This document shows positions 51,106-60,170 of a stretch of DNA of 64,000 nt, piece by piece. Location: the NCBI RefSeq assembly GCF_006715025.1, contig NZ_VFMK01000001.1:3100001-3164000 (forward strand), written 5' to 3'. Numbering within the stretch: the stretch's first letter is position 1; each line of letters starts with the position of its first letter. The DNA comes from Serratia fonticola (GTDB taxonomy: Bacteria; Pseudomonadota; Gammaproteobacteria; Enterobacterales; Enterobacteriaceae). The position numbers and the translations under genes were made by a program. The notes beneath the pieces were generated by a model. It worked only from the letters and a program-made list of their open reading frames with translations. It was not told the DNA's origin and ran no database searches.

Positions 51106-53664
51106 ATGACAGTCACTCGCAAACGAGTGGTGATTACCGGTATGGGTCACCTCTCTTCCATCGCCACTAACGTTGCCGAATTCAAACGGGCACTGCTCAA
51201 TAAAACCTGTGGTATCAAGCCCAGCGAAAAGTACCTCGAATGGTTCGAGGATGCGAATGCCTCCGAGGTATTGCAGCCGTTGAGCTGGCCAGATCTCCCC
51301 GCAGAAACCGTGGCCTCATTGGATAATGCCGCGCTATGGGCTTATAAGGTCGGGCATGAAGCCTTGACGCAGGGCCAGCTTCCACGGGGTGAGCTACGGG
51401 ATAAAACCGGGTTGATTATCGGTGTTTCCTCAGCGGGCACTGAAGCGTTTATTCCGTTGATTGAACATCGTATGGAACGTTTTTCGCTGAAAAAGGCCAT
51501 GGTTTCCGGCAGCTTTGCTTCTTGCAGCGCCATCGTTTCCTCACTGCTTGGGCTTAAAGGCGGCTTTGAACTGGTAGCAACGGCCTGTACTGCCAGTACC
51601 AACGCCATGGGCATCGGCTACGACCAGATCCAGAATGGAAAGAATTCCACGGTTCTGGTGGTGGGCACTGAGCCTATCTATCTGCCGACTTTTGCCGGTT
51701 TCTATGCTTTGCATGCCATGAAACGGACTCCCTCCAGCCCCTTCTCGGGGACACCCGGTATGTCGATTGGTGAAGGGGCGGGCGCATTACTGCTGGAAGA
51801 GTATGAGCATGCCGTAGCGCGTGGTGCCACCATCTATGGCGAAATGGTGTCTTATGCGACCTCTTGCGATGCCTACCATGAAACCGCACCCGATCCTCGA
51901 GGCGATGGCGCGGTACAGGTTATGCGCCATGCCATGAAAAATGCCGCCATCGGGCCACAGGACATTGATTACATCAATGCCCATGGTACCGGCACCGAAG
52001 CCAATGACCGTTGTGAAACGTTGGCGATGAAGAAGGTGTTCCCGAATATCATGGATATTCCGGTAAGCTCAACCAAAGCCTATGTGGGCCATAATATCGG
52101 TTCCGCCGGGATCATTGAGCTGACGGCCTGTTTCCTGACGTTGCCGGAAAACAAGATCCTGCCAACGCTCAACTTCAGCACCCCTCGCCCGAACTGCGAT
52201 CTCAACTATGTTCCCAATGAGTTCCAGGAAGGCGAAGTGAAGATGTTCATGAAGAACAACTACGCTTTTGGCGGTAATAACTGCTGCGTAATTGCCAGTG
52301 TAAAACCGGAGCAGAGCCCAGCAAGCTACTATCAGCCTAAACGCGTGGCGATCACCGGTATGGGCGCGGTCAGTTCTGTGGGGCATTCTCTGCATGAGAT
52401 GCTGGAAAAAATGTGGGCGCAGGAACCGCTTTCACAGCTCCATCCTTTGCTGCTGGACGCAGAGACTCGTCAGGACTTCCGTGAAATCTTCAATACCATG
52501 AAGAACAACCGCGAAGTGGTCGACTACGTTCAGAACCGCTTTGGCGATCTGGATATCGATAAAGAACTGGATACACCAACGGGCGTACATCAGGTACTGA
52601 ATCTCGATGTGCGTAAAACCCTGCGCCGTTTCGATCCGCGCAAAGCCAATACCATCAGTACCTTCGCGCTGTTGGCCATTACTCAGGCGATGGCGGATGC
52701 CGGGCGCAAGATCAAGCGTGACGGTCAGACGCTTGGCATGATCCTGGGGATGTCTAAAGGGCCTCAGGCCACGGTGGACCGCTATCTGCAAAGCCTGTTC
52801 CCAGACCCAACCAAGGTGCGTACCTCTGAATTCCCAGGTTCATTGATGAACGCCATCTCGACCTTCTGTTCTATTTCTGAAGGGATCAAGGGATACAACA
52901 CCTCGTTGGCCACCGGTATCAACGCCGGGCTGGGCGCATTGACCTATGGCTATGAACTCATCCGTCAGGATCTACAACCGCAGATGATTGTGGGTGGTTC
53001 TGATGAAAATATGAGTACCTTCGCGATCTATCTGCAGGCGTTAAACAGCGATCTGCAACTGACGCGCAACCCGGCAGACTTTAAAGTTTATGGCAAAGAT
53101 GCCAAAGGCTTTATTCCCGGCGAAGGGGCGGGGATGTTACTGATTGAAGATCTGCAACACGCTCAGGATCGCGGGGCGCATATTCACGCCGAGATTGCCG
53201 GCTACGGTAAGTCCAACGATGGCTGTTATTTTGCTCCGGACGATATGGAAACCCGCATCGAAACCATGGCGGCGGCTATTCATCAGGCACTGCAGGAAGC
53301 GGGGCTCCAACCGGATCAGGTCGATCTGATTTGCGGCACCAGTGATGGCACACCGGCCCGCGATGCCGTTGAAATCGGGGCAATTCGTCGTGCCTTTGGC
53401 GAGGCTCGCCATCAGTTACCGTTTGTTAACTACAACGCCTGGTTTGGTCTGGTTGAGTCCAGCATCGGTATCCTCAATATCGCGGTGGTGACAGAGATCA
53501 TGAAGCGGGGGGAAATTCTGCCTATTCCATATACCCGCAACTTCTGTGCGGATGACATTGCCTTTGTCACCCAACCGCTGAAGAAAACCGTTCGTCATGC
53601 TCTGGTGCTCGGCGCGACGGAAGGCGGCAACCATTATGCCGTGGTGCTGAGGAGTATGGCGTGA
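51106..53664 (+). CDS. ketosynthase fused to a chain-length-factor-like half
   Basis: An 852-residue protein made of two full ketosynthase folds. Half one (about 1-405) has the whole triad: Cys161 (ATACTAST), His in NAHGTGTEAND and His in AYVGHNIGSAG. Half two (about 410-852) starts afresh at KRVAITGMGAVSSVGH. It has no Cys at the nucleophile elbow (NTSLATGINAG), Cys in place of the first His (ICGTSDGTPARD), and no second His (WFGLVESSIG). This is the layout of a KS with its chain length factor, here in a single chain. CLF subunits in type II PKS set chain length and are normally separate. It overlaps the next gene by GTGA. Confidence 0.92.
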   Translation: MTVTRKRVVITGMGHLSSIATNVAEFKRALLNKTCGIKPSEKYLEWFEDANASEVLQPLSWPDLPAETVASLDNAALWAYKVGHEALTQGQLPRGELRDKTGLIIGVSSAGTEAFIPLIEHRMERFSLKKAMVSGSFASCSAIVSSLLGLKGGFELVATACTASTNAMGIGYDQIQNGKNSTVLVVGTEPIYLPTFAGFYALHAMKRTPSSPFSGTPGMSIGEGAGALLLEEYEHAVARGATIYGEMVSYATSCDAYHETAPDPRGDGAVQVMRHAMKNAAIGPQDIDYINAHGTGTEANDRCETLAMKKVFPNIMDIPVSSTKAYVGHNIGSAGIIELTACFLTLPENKILPTLNFSTPRPNCDLNYVPNEFQEGEVKMFMKNNYAFGGNNCCVIASVKPEQSPASYYQPKRVAITGMGAVSSVGHSLHEMLEKMWAQEPLSQLHPLLLDAETRQDFREIFNTMKNNREVVDYVQNRFGDLDIDKELDTPTGVHQVLNLDVRKTLRRFDPRKANTISTFALLAITQAMADAGRKIKRDGQTLGMILGMSKGPQATVDRYLQSLFPDPTKVRTSEFPGSLMNAISTFCSISEGIKGYNTSLATGINAGLGALTYGYELIRQDLQPQMIVGGSDENMSTFAIYLQALNSDLQLTRNPADFKVYGKDAKGFIPGEGAGMLLIEDLQHAQDRGAHIHAEIAGYGKSNDGCYFAPDDMETRIETMAAAIHQALQEAGLQPDQVDLICGTSDGTPARDAVEIGAIRRAFGEARHQLPFVNYNAWFGLVESSIGILNIAVVTEIMKRGEILPIPYTRNFCADDIAFVTQPLKKTVRHALVLGATEGGNHYAVVLRSMA

Positions 53665-54896
53665 GTCAGAATGTCGTCCTGAGTGGTTGGGGCGTCACCA
53701 GTGCCTATGCGCCGGATTTTCCGGCGCTGATCAAGGGCCTGACCGAAAAACGGCTAGTCAGCACACGGCCTTGGTTTGCGACCAAAAGCGAATGGCAGGA
53801 TCTGCGCTTGAGTTGTAACCCTCACTATGCTGCTGACCCTCAGCCGATCGGTACGGCGTTTAACCGCCTGCAACCGGTCATCGATCAGGCGCTGGTCAGG
53901 GCCGGCTTAAGCCCTGCCCAATTGCAAGGAAAGCGGGTCCGCGTTTATCTGGTCGGCCACGGTGAGCGCCCAAATATCGCTGATTTTCTGGGGTATCAGG
54001 ATCGTAACGATCAGGAAGAGTTGCTGTTTTTCCCAAAAATCAAACGGCTCCATGCCAACAGTTATGATCAGGATCGGCTGGCGCGACAGCTGACGCAAAG
54101 CTATCAACTCAGTTGGCCACCGGTTTCGCTTTATTGTGCCAGCAACTCCTCTTTGGCGGCGGTCCACCTGGCCCAATCGGCGATAGCGGCCAATGAGGTC
54201 GATTTGGTCCTGGTTATCGGCTGGCTGGAGACATTAGCGCAAGACATTATCTTCCTGGGTGGGCAGGACATGCTGGGGGAAGATGGTTCACAGCCGTTTA
54301 GCAACCATAACAGCTGCATTTTGCCGACTAACGGTGCCGTAGCGCTGCTCGTCGAAAGTGAGCAACACGCGCGCCAACGCAACCTGACTGCGCCGATCAG
54401 CCTGAGAAGTTCGGTGTTTTGTCAGAGCAGCGGTGCCCGGGGTAGCAGCTCCTTTACTGCGGATTTTCGTACCATCGCCCAGACATTTGAACGGGCGCTG
54501 GAGGAAGCCGGACTCACTGCACAAGATATCGCCTGCGTTTTCCCTCATGCCAATGGCGTTGTCGCCAGCGACAAGGCGGAGGCCATGGCGCTGCAAAAAG
54601 TCTGGGGGAAATCCGGGGTTCCGGTAGTCAGTTACAAGGGGCAGGTAGGTTACATGGTGACCTGCTGCGGTTTACTGGATCTGATGCTGGCGGCGGATGC
54701 GCTACAGCAACGTCGTTTGCTGGCGCTGACCACGCGTTATCCGATTGATGAAACCCTGCAAATCCAAGTTCATGCTGACAGCCCCCCATTAGCACTGGAA
54801 CGACACCACATCATCAAGTCCGGTATCGGGCTCGACGGGTCGGCCATCGCCATGGTGATATCCGCCAACAGGGAGGTGACAGATGAACGCGATTAA
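53661..54896 (+). CDS. ketosynthase-like protein, Cys-to-Ser and His-to-Tyr
   Basis: A 411-residue condensing-enzyme fold. Aligned by the following SLAAVHLA helix, the catalytic Cys is Ser in CASNSSLAAVHLA (a Cys sits two residues earlier, out of register). The first His is kept (FPHANGVVASD), and the second is Tyr (GQVGYMVTCCG). It therefore cannot condense by the normal mechanism. It may be a partner subunit, a decarboxylase-like domain or a transferase. The GTG start overlaps the previous stop. The alignment was made by hand. Confidence 0.85.
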   Translation: MSQNVVLSGWGVTSAYAPDFPALIKGLTEKRLVSTRPWFATKSEWQDLRLSCNPHYAADPQPIGTAFNRLQPVIDQALVRAGLSPAQLQGKRVRVYLVGHGERPNIADFLGYQDRNDQEELLFFPKIKRLHANSYDQDRLARQLTQSYQLSWPPVSLYCASNSSLAAVHLAQSAIAANEVDLVLVIGWLETLAQDIIFLGGQDMLGEDGSQPFSNHNSCILPTNGAVALLVESEQHARQRNLTAPISLRSSVFCQSSGARGSSSFTADFRTIAQTFERALEEAGLTAQDIACVFPHANGVVASDKAEAMALQKVWGKSGVPVVSYKGQVGYMVTCCGLLDLMLAADALQQRRLLALTTRYPIDETLQIQVHADSPPLALERHHIIKSGIGLDGSAIAMVISANREVTDERD

Positions 54897-55938
54897 GCGA
54901 GGAATACCGGCGGCGGCCGTCAATCTGGTTGGGTTCTCTCTGCTGGAGCCGCGCTTGCCGATGCAGCGTTTTTCCCCCAGTTGGTACAACGTCTGGGAAG
55001 CCTGGTGGCACAAAAAAGCCAATGCCAAGGCTGGTAGCCAGCGTTGGTTGTTCAAACGCTTTGGTGTCGACGGTGAAACGCTGCCTGAAGAGGCGTTGCG
55101 CAAAGCCAATTATCGCGACTGGCTCAACGGCCTGAGCGCTGCCTGTACACAGGCGGTGGCACAACTGGGCAGCAAAGGTGAGTTCCGCCTGAAGCATGAG
55201 CGCAACGCGCTGATTTATGTTGACTCATGGGGGGAGACCTCCGTTTTTGAAGGGGTCAACAGCTGGCGAGATTCATTGAGTGTCGACATTCTGCCTAAAA
55301 ACATCGTGCGGGATTACGGCATCAAGGATTTCACCTGCAAACTGCGTGGCGAACGTAACGGTTTGATGAATGCTCTGCGGGTGGCACAAGACTGCCTTAA
55401 CAGTCAAATGGCCGATAACGTCATCATCTGTGGCCAGTTCCGCAGCTTTCCGGTACTGGTGTTTTCAGAAACTCAGCGTTTTCCTGCCTCCAGACGGCGG
55501 GGCGCTACGCCCGCCAATAGCCAGTTCAGCGTTGAGCGGGTCGGCTGCATGATCCTCAAGAAATCACCAGGCCAGGGTGTGGCACTGCATTTGAGCGACT
55601 ATATGGTCTTACCGTCATCCCCTCAGCAACGGGCGGTCCTGTTGGCCGATCGCTGCAAACAATATATTGGGGCGGATACGCGTGCCGTATTGGGCGTTTC
55701 GCCGCCAGCCTTGTCATTCCGTGATCTACAGCGGCAGGCATTTGAACAGCTCCCCTCCAGCCTGGCCTGCGTACCGCTCAGCGATATTTACGGCGACAGC
55801 GGTTGTATGAACCCGGCGCTGGCCTGGCAGTATTTGCAGCAAAACCCTATTGCCGCCGGGCACAGTCTGCTGAGCGTGCTGGATGGTGAAGGTGGCGCAT
55901 GGCTGTTGGAAAATTGGGTGCCGGAGGTACAGGCATGA
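54883..55938 (+). CDS. degenerate ketosynthase/thiolase-fold protein
   Basis: A 351-residue protein that aligns with the ketosynthase fold around ALRVAQDCLNSQMADNVIIC. Residue counting puts Arg (in GERNGLMNAL) where the catalytic Cys belongs. No NAHGTGT-type or GH motif was found. It is shorter than a full ketosynthase. Overlap with the previous gene (14 bases) and the next (ATGA) implies tight co-translation, so it probably forms a complex with the KS-like subunits before it. Confidence 0.75.
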   Translation: MNAIKRGIPAAAVNLVGFSLLEPRLPMQRFSPSWYNVWEAWWHKKANAKAGSQRWLFKRFGVDGETLPEEALRKANYRDWLNGLSAACTQAVAQLGSKGEFRLKHERNALIYVDSWGETSVFEGVNSWRDSLSVDILPKNIVRDYGIKDFTCKLRGERNGLMNALRVAQDCLNSQMADNVIICGQFRSFPVLVFSETQRFPASRRRGATPANSQFSVERVGCMILKKSPGQGVALHLSDYMVLPSSPQQRAVLLADRCKQYIGADTRAVLGVSPPALSFRDLQRQAFEQLPSSLACVPLSDIYGDSGCMNPALAWQYLQQNPIAAGHSLLSVLDGEGGAWLLENWVPEVQA

Positions 55939-56681
55939 GGATCCGTTATCTGACTTTGACTCCTATGCTGCTGGCATTGATTGCCATGCCCCTGCAGGCT
56001 GCGCCGGTAAAGGATTACCACGCTGTCTACCATATCCTGCCACTGCAAGGGGAAACGCCGATCGGTGAATATCGCGTAGCGCAACGTTGGGACGCCAAGC
56101 ATGAACGTTATGTGCAACGGGCCAGCATTGCCTTTTCGTGGAAAGTGCTGTTCAGCACCCATCGTTACCAATATCAGGATGAAGTGCAGTACGGTGCTGA
56201 TAACAGCCTGAGTTATACCCTGCAGGAAAATAATGACGGCAAGAGCCGCATGGTCAGCGGGGAGCTTCCCGCCAAGGGAACGGCCCTGGCTCTTAACATC
56301 AGCGATCAGCAAGGCAACAGCCGCAAAACCATCGATAAAGCGCAGTTTGACCTCACTTTATTCGCTTTGCGTTTTCCCGCCCCTTGCACGGCTGAGCGTA
56401 TAGGAACACAGCGCCGTGCACGCCTGTTGATTCCTATCAGTGGTGAGGTCGCCTTGGGTCTTAGCCGCTATGTCGGTATTACCGACCTGCGTCTACCGGG
56501 CGTAGCCGAACCGCTCAAGGATCTGTGTCTGATCGAGTCAACGGGTAACAACAAGGAGATGAACCGTCATTCATGGGTCAATCGCGACGGCTATCTGGTG
56601 TATGAAATTTCCGCCAATTATCGCCTGTTGCTGGTACCGGAAGCCTCCAACTTACCGTCAAACCATCAGGAAAAACCATGA
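55935..56681 (+). CDS. secreted DUF3108/DUF6134-like protein
   Basis: A 248-residue protein with a Sec signal peptide (MRIRYLTLTPMLLALIAMPLQA). The mature part is rich in beta strands (YHAVYHILPLQGETPIGEYR, then FSWKVLFSTHRYQYQDEV), resembling periplasmic DUF3108/DUF6134 proteins, which are thought to bind or carry lipid-like ligands. The ATG overlaps the previous stop, and an upstream in-frame ATG is rejected because the signal peptide would be displaced. It is probably a periplasmic component of product handling. Confidence 0.72.
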   Translation: MRIRYLTLTPMLLALIAMPLQAAPVKDYHAVYHILPLQGETPIGEYRVAQRWDAKHERYVQRASIAFSWKVLFSTHRYQYQDEVQYGADNSLSYTLQENNDGKSRMVSGELPAKGTALALNISDQQGNSRKTIDKAQFDLTLFALRFPAPCTAERIGTQRRARLLIPISGEVALGLSRYVGITDLRLPGVAEPLKDLCLIESTGNNKEMNRHSWVNRDGYLVYEISANYRLLLVPEASNLPSNHQEKP

Positions 56682-57391
56682 CCACGTTACAGACTGCACA
56701 GCCGCTGCCGGTTGTATCAATGCAACAGGCCAGCAAATGTTTCGGTAAAGGTCCCGGTGCCATTGTGGCTCTCGGCGCAATTACCACTGAAATTCATGAC
56801 GGCGAATTTATCGCATTATGTGGGCCATCCGGCAGCGGCAAAAGCACGCTGCTCAATCTGATGGCCGGTATTGATTATCCCACTGGTGGCCATGTTTATC
56901 TGCTGGGTAACGATCTGTCGACGCTCAATGACAAGCAAACGGCGCGTCTGCGGGCTGACGCTATCGGCTTTGTATTCCAGTTCTTTAATCTACTGCCAGT
57001 ATTGAGCGTTTTTGACAACGTTTACTACCCGCTGATGCTAAACGGCTTCAGCCGCCGCGTGGCTCAGGATCAAGTCATGGACATGATTGAAAAAGTAGGG
57101 CTGGCGGCACACTACAAACGGCCACCCGGTGAACTTTCCGGTGGGCAACAGCAGCGCGTTGCGATCGCGCGTGCATTGGTGAAGCGGCCTCGCCTGATCG
57201 TTGCGGACGAGCCGACTGGCAACCTGGATACCCGTACCGGGCAAGAGATTGTCGATCTGCTACTCACGATGAATCAGGAATTAAAAACCACTTTTGTTAT
57301 TTCCACCCATTCATTGACGTTGCGCGATCGGGCCAAGCGGGTGTTGGAAATCAGGGATGGGGAGTTGGAAAATGATTTTCTTACGGCTTAA
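56678..57391 (+). CDS. ABC transporter ATPase, LolD/MacB type
   Basis: A 237-residue ATPase with Walker A GPSGSGKST, signature LSGGQQQRVAIARAL and Walker B LIVADEPTGNLD, which is the LolD/MacB pattern. The Q-loop is FVFQFFNLLPVLSVFDNV. It overlaps the secreted-protein gene by ATGA and the next gene by 20 bases. Its partner is the FtsX-domain permease encoded two genes later. LolD-type ATPases drive extraction of lipidated cargo from the inner membrane. Confidence 0.93.
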   Translation: MTTLQTAQPLPVVSMQQASKCFGKGPGAIVALGAITTEIHDGEFIALCGPSGSGKSTLLNLMAGIDYPTGGHVYLLGNDLSTLNDKQTARLRADAIGFVFQFFNLLPVLSVFDNVYYPLMLNGFSRRVAQDQVMDMIEKVGLAAHYKRPPGELSGGQQQRVAIARALVKRPRLIVADEPTGNLDTRTGQEIVDLLLTMNQELKTTFVISTHSLTLRDRAKRVLEIRDGELENDFLTA

Positions 57392-58052
57392 GCGTTACAC
57401 TGTCACCTTATTGTTGCTGGCCAGCGGTCTGGCTCAGGCCACTACCTTGGCCCAATTGCAGCAGGAAGCACAAAATAACCCGCGTTTGCAGGCGATTCTG
57501 GCGGTCAATGCTCAGGCACCAATGAGTACGCTGACCAGCGCCACCAGCCAGTTGCAGGCACTGTATCAGCAGCACCCGGATTACCGGATAGCCAAAATGT
57601 TCTATGGCTATGGGCAGCTGTTTATGGCAACCGATTTTCTGGCCAAGAAGAATTACCTGCGGGCGGCGGAAACCTCAAAACTGGGCTTTTTCTACATAGA
57701 TGAAGCCGCTGAAACCGAGGAGAACGACTGGCAGATGCGTTTTCTGCGTGCGCGGATGGATGCGTTTGTACCAGCAACCAATGGTCGTTGCGTCGTCGCC
57801 CTGAAGGACCTGGGGTACTTGCAGCAGAACCCCGCAGTACCGGCAGCGTTGAAACCCATGATGACGCTGATGTCCGCGCGTGCACTCACCAGTTGCCAAC
57901 GTGAGGCCGATGCCAAGTCGGCGTGGGCCGCGTTGGAGCAGCAGGGTGACGAAGGCAAACGCCTGGCAGCACTGAAAGCGGGCTCTGCGCCGGAGTGGAC
58001 GCCTGCTGAACTGAGCACCATTATCCAACCGCTGGCGGAGGTGGCACCATGA
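57372..58052 (+). CDS. periplasmic helical protein, uncharacterised
   Basis: A 226-residue protein with a signal peptide (MIFLRLKRYTVTLLLLASGLAQA). The mature part is alpha-helical and Ala/Gln-rich, with repeat-like helix pairs (AAETSKLGFFYIDEAAE and later AALKPMMTLMSARALTSC), suggesting a TPR-like scaffold. No family was recognised with confidence. The ATG at 57372 lies in the end of the ATPase gene, with GGGGAG upstream. It sits between the ATPase and permease genes, so it is probably part of the transport complex. Confidence 0.7.
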   Translation: MIFLRLKRYTVTLLLLASGLAQATTLAQLQQEAQNNPRLQAILAVNAQAPMSTLTSATSQLQALYQQHPDYRIAKMFYGYGQLFMATDFLAKKNYLRAAETSKLGFFYIDEAAETEENDWQMRFLRARMDAFVPATNGRCVVALKDLGYLQQNPAVPAALKPMMTLMSARALTSCQREADAKSAWAALEQQGDEGKRLAALKAGSAPEWTPAELSTIIQPLAEVAP

Positions 58053-59374
58053 TGAATATCCTGTTCTGGATCTCCAACGTCATTATTGTTTACGCCCTGT
58101 TAGTTGTGATCGTGACGGCGGTGCGCAAACCCACGGATATCCGTTACACCTTCCTGAATCTGTTCCGTCAGCGCCGCCGTTCGGGAGTGACGCTGTTGGC
58201 GATCACGCTGGGAGGAGTGGCGGTGTTTATCTTCGGTGGCTTTGTCGATTATTCGTTCTGGGCGCTGCGTGAACAAACCATCCGTACCAACCTGGGGCAT
58301 ATTCAGCTGTACGAGAAAGGTTATCTCACCAGCGGTGCCAATAATTCATTGCAGTACACCATCAATAATTACGATGAGGTGAAAAAGATCCTGCAGGCCG
58401 ATCCGGTGATCGCGCCGAAGATCTCGACTATTACCGGTCAACTGGCGTTTACCGGCATCATTTCCCAGTACGACAAAGGGGCTTCTACCTTCTTTACCGG
58501 CGTGGGGATTGAGCCGCAAACTTCGCTGGTGCTGGGGTCGCTCGACAAAATCATTTCTGGCAGCGATCTATCGCGTGTGGAACAGCAGGACATCACTATT
58601 GGTTCCGGGATCGCCAATGCCTTATCGGCGGGCTACGGTGATTGGGTCGACATGTTGGTGGTCAACCCGGAGGGGGGGCAAAACGCCATGTCTTCCCAGG
58701 TTCGTGGCGTATTCCAATCCGGTATCAAAGAGTACGACGACACGGCAATCAAGATGCCGCTGCAAACCGCCCAACGCCTGTTGCAAACTCAGGACGTCAG
58801 TAAAATCATTATCATGTTGCAGGATACCGAGCAGACAGAGGACGTACTGGCGCGCATTAACCAACTGATTAGCGAAAAGCATCTCAATCTGGAAGCCCGT
58901 TCCTGGGATGAGCTGGCCATTTTCTATCATCAGGTCGTCAATCTGTTTGAAGGGATCTTCCTGTTTATCAAATCCATCGTCAGCGTCATTGTGGTGTTTA
59001 TGATTGGCAATACGTTGATGATGAACGTCATTGAGAGAACCCGAGAAATCGCTACGCTGCGTGCGCTTGGCCTCAACCAATCCTATATCGGCCGTCTGTT
59101 TGTGCTGGAAGGCATCATTATCGGCATTATCGGTTCCGTGTTAAGCGTCAGCTTCGGCATTCTCATTGCTTCCATCATCAATATCAACGGTATACCGATG
59201 CCGCCTTCGCCGGGCTATACCCAGGGCTATCTGGCCTTCGTGATGTGGGATCAGGACATCAATCTGTTCTGGTTCTCCTGCGCATTGCCACTGGTAACGG
59301 CGCTGATCGCATCCATTATTCCGGCACGCCGGGCATCGAAACTGGTTATCGCGGAAGCCTTCCGCTTTGTTTAA
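58049..59374 (+). CDS. ABC transporter permease, LolC/LolE/FtsX type
   Basis: A 441-residue permease. After a first short hydrophobic N-terminal segment and a helix near 50-70, a large periplasmic domain follows (about 75-305). Three C-terminal helices make the FtsX domain, with VIERTREIATLRALGLNQSY and the late IIPARRASKL. Only one permease gene is present, so it would work as a homodimer with the LolD-like ATPase. In the Lol system this moves lipoproteins toward LolA. The LolA-like gene two genes on fits that picture. The start overlaps the previous stop (ATGA). Confidence 0.92.
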   Translation: MMNILFWISNVIIVYALLVVIVTAVRKPTDIRYTFLNLFRQRRRSGVTLLAITLGGVAVFIFGGFVDYSFWALREQTIRTNLGHIQLYEKGYLTSGANNSLQYTINNYDEVKKILQADPVIAPKISTITGQLAFTGIISQYDKGASTFFTGVGIEPQTSLVLGSLDKIISGSDLSRVEQQDITIGSGIANALSAGYGDWVDMLVVNPEGGQNAMSSQVRGVFQSGIKEYDDTAIKMPLQTAQRLLQTQDVSKIIIMLQDTEQTEDVLARINQLISEKHLNLEARSWDELAIFYHQVVNLFEGIFLFIKSIVSVIVVFMIGNTLMMNVIERTREIATLRALGLNQSYIGRLFVLEGIIIGIIGSVLSVSFGILIASIININGIPMPPSPGYTQGYLAFVMWDQDINLFWFSCALPLVTALIASIIPARRASKLVIAEAFRFV

Positions 59375-59393
59375 TCGTTCAGGGAGAAAATTC

Positions 59394-60146
59394 ATGTCAA
59401 AAGGACAAACCGTACTCATTACCGGCGCAGGCCGTGGCATTGGCATGGCGATTGCCGAGAAACTGGCGCAAGAGGGTTATGACCTGATCCTCAATTACCG
59501 CAAGGATCAGGGAAAAAGTGCGGCCAACCTTCAACGTTTTGTCGCGGCAGAAAACCGGGTGAAGGTGACCTTGGCCAAGGCGGATATCTCTGAGCCTCGT
59601 GATATCAGTGAAATGGTGAAAAAGCTCAAGCAAGAGGGCATCGAGCGCATCGATCATCTGGTACTGAATGCCGCCGCCGCGCCGTTCAAACCCTTTATGG
59701 AGATGACGCGCAATGATTGGAAGCTGTTGCTCAATACCAACCTGATTGGTAATACCGCCTGCGTGCAGGAAGTCGTGCCGATGATGACTCAGGGCGGCAC
59801 GATCTGCGCGATCTCCAGCCTCGGTAGTCAACGCGTTTTACCCAAATACCCGCTAGGTATCGCCAAATCGGCGCTGGAGAATCTGGTGCGTTATCTGGAA
59901 ATAGAGTTGTATGACCGCAAAATCCGCGTCAACGGTGTCTGTGCCGGTGTCGTCAATACCGATATGGCGCCGTTCCTTAAAGAACTGTGGCCGGAGATGT
60001 TCCAACGTTATGAAGATGCCCCACGTCGTTGGTTGGTAGAGCCTGAGGAGGTCGCCAACATTACCGCATTCCTGGTTTCTGACCAGTCAAGCGCGATACG
60101 TGGTGCCACCCTGATTGCCGATCTTGGCATGACGCTCGAACCTTAA
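59394..60146 (+). CDS. FabL-like enoyl-ACP reductase candidate (SDR)
   Basis: A 250-residue SDR with cofactor loop TGAGRGIGMAI. From SSLGSQRVLPKYPLGIAKSA on, it tracks Bacillus FabL (enoyl-ACP reductase III). Tyr and Lys are separated by five residues (YPLGIAK), where FabL has six and classical SDRs have YxxxK. LNAAAAPFKPFMEM and the following NTNLIGN block also match FabL-like members. It is proposed as the enoyl reductase that closes the reductive cycle. The start has AGGGAG upstream. One missing residue between Tyr and Lys is unusual and might change the reaction. Confidence 0.82.
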   Translation: MSKGQTVLITGAGRGIGMAIAEKLAQEGYDLILNYRKDQGKSAANLQRFVAAENRVKVTLAKADISEPRDISEMVKKLKQEGIERIDHLVLNAAAAPFKPFMEMTRNDWKLLLNTNLIGNTACVQEVVPMMTQGGTICAISSLGSQRVLPKYPLGIAKSALENLVRYLEIELYDRKIRVNGVCAGVVNTDMAPFLKELWPEMFQRYEDAPRRWLVEPEEVANITAFLVSDQSSAIRGATLIADLGMTLEP

Positions 60147-60170
60147 GTACCCAAGACAAGGATTGCACAG

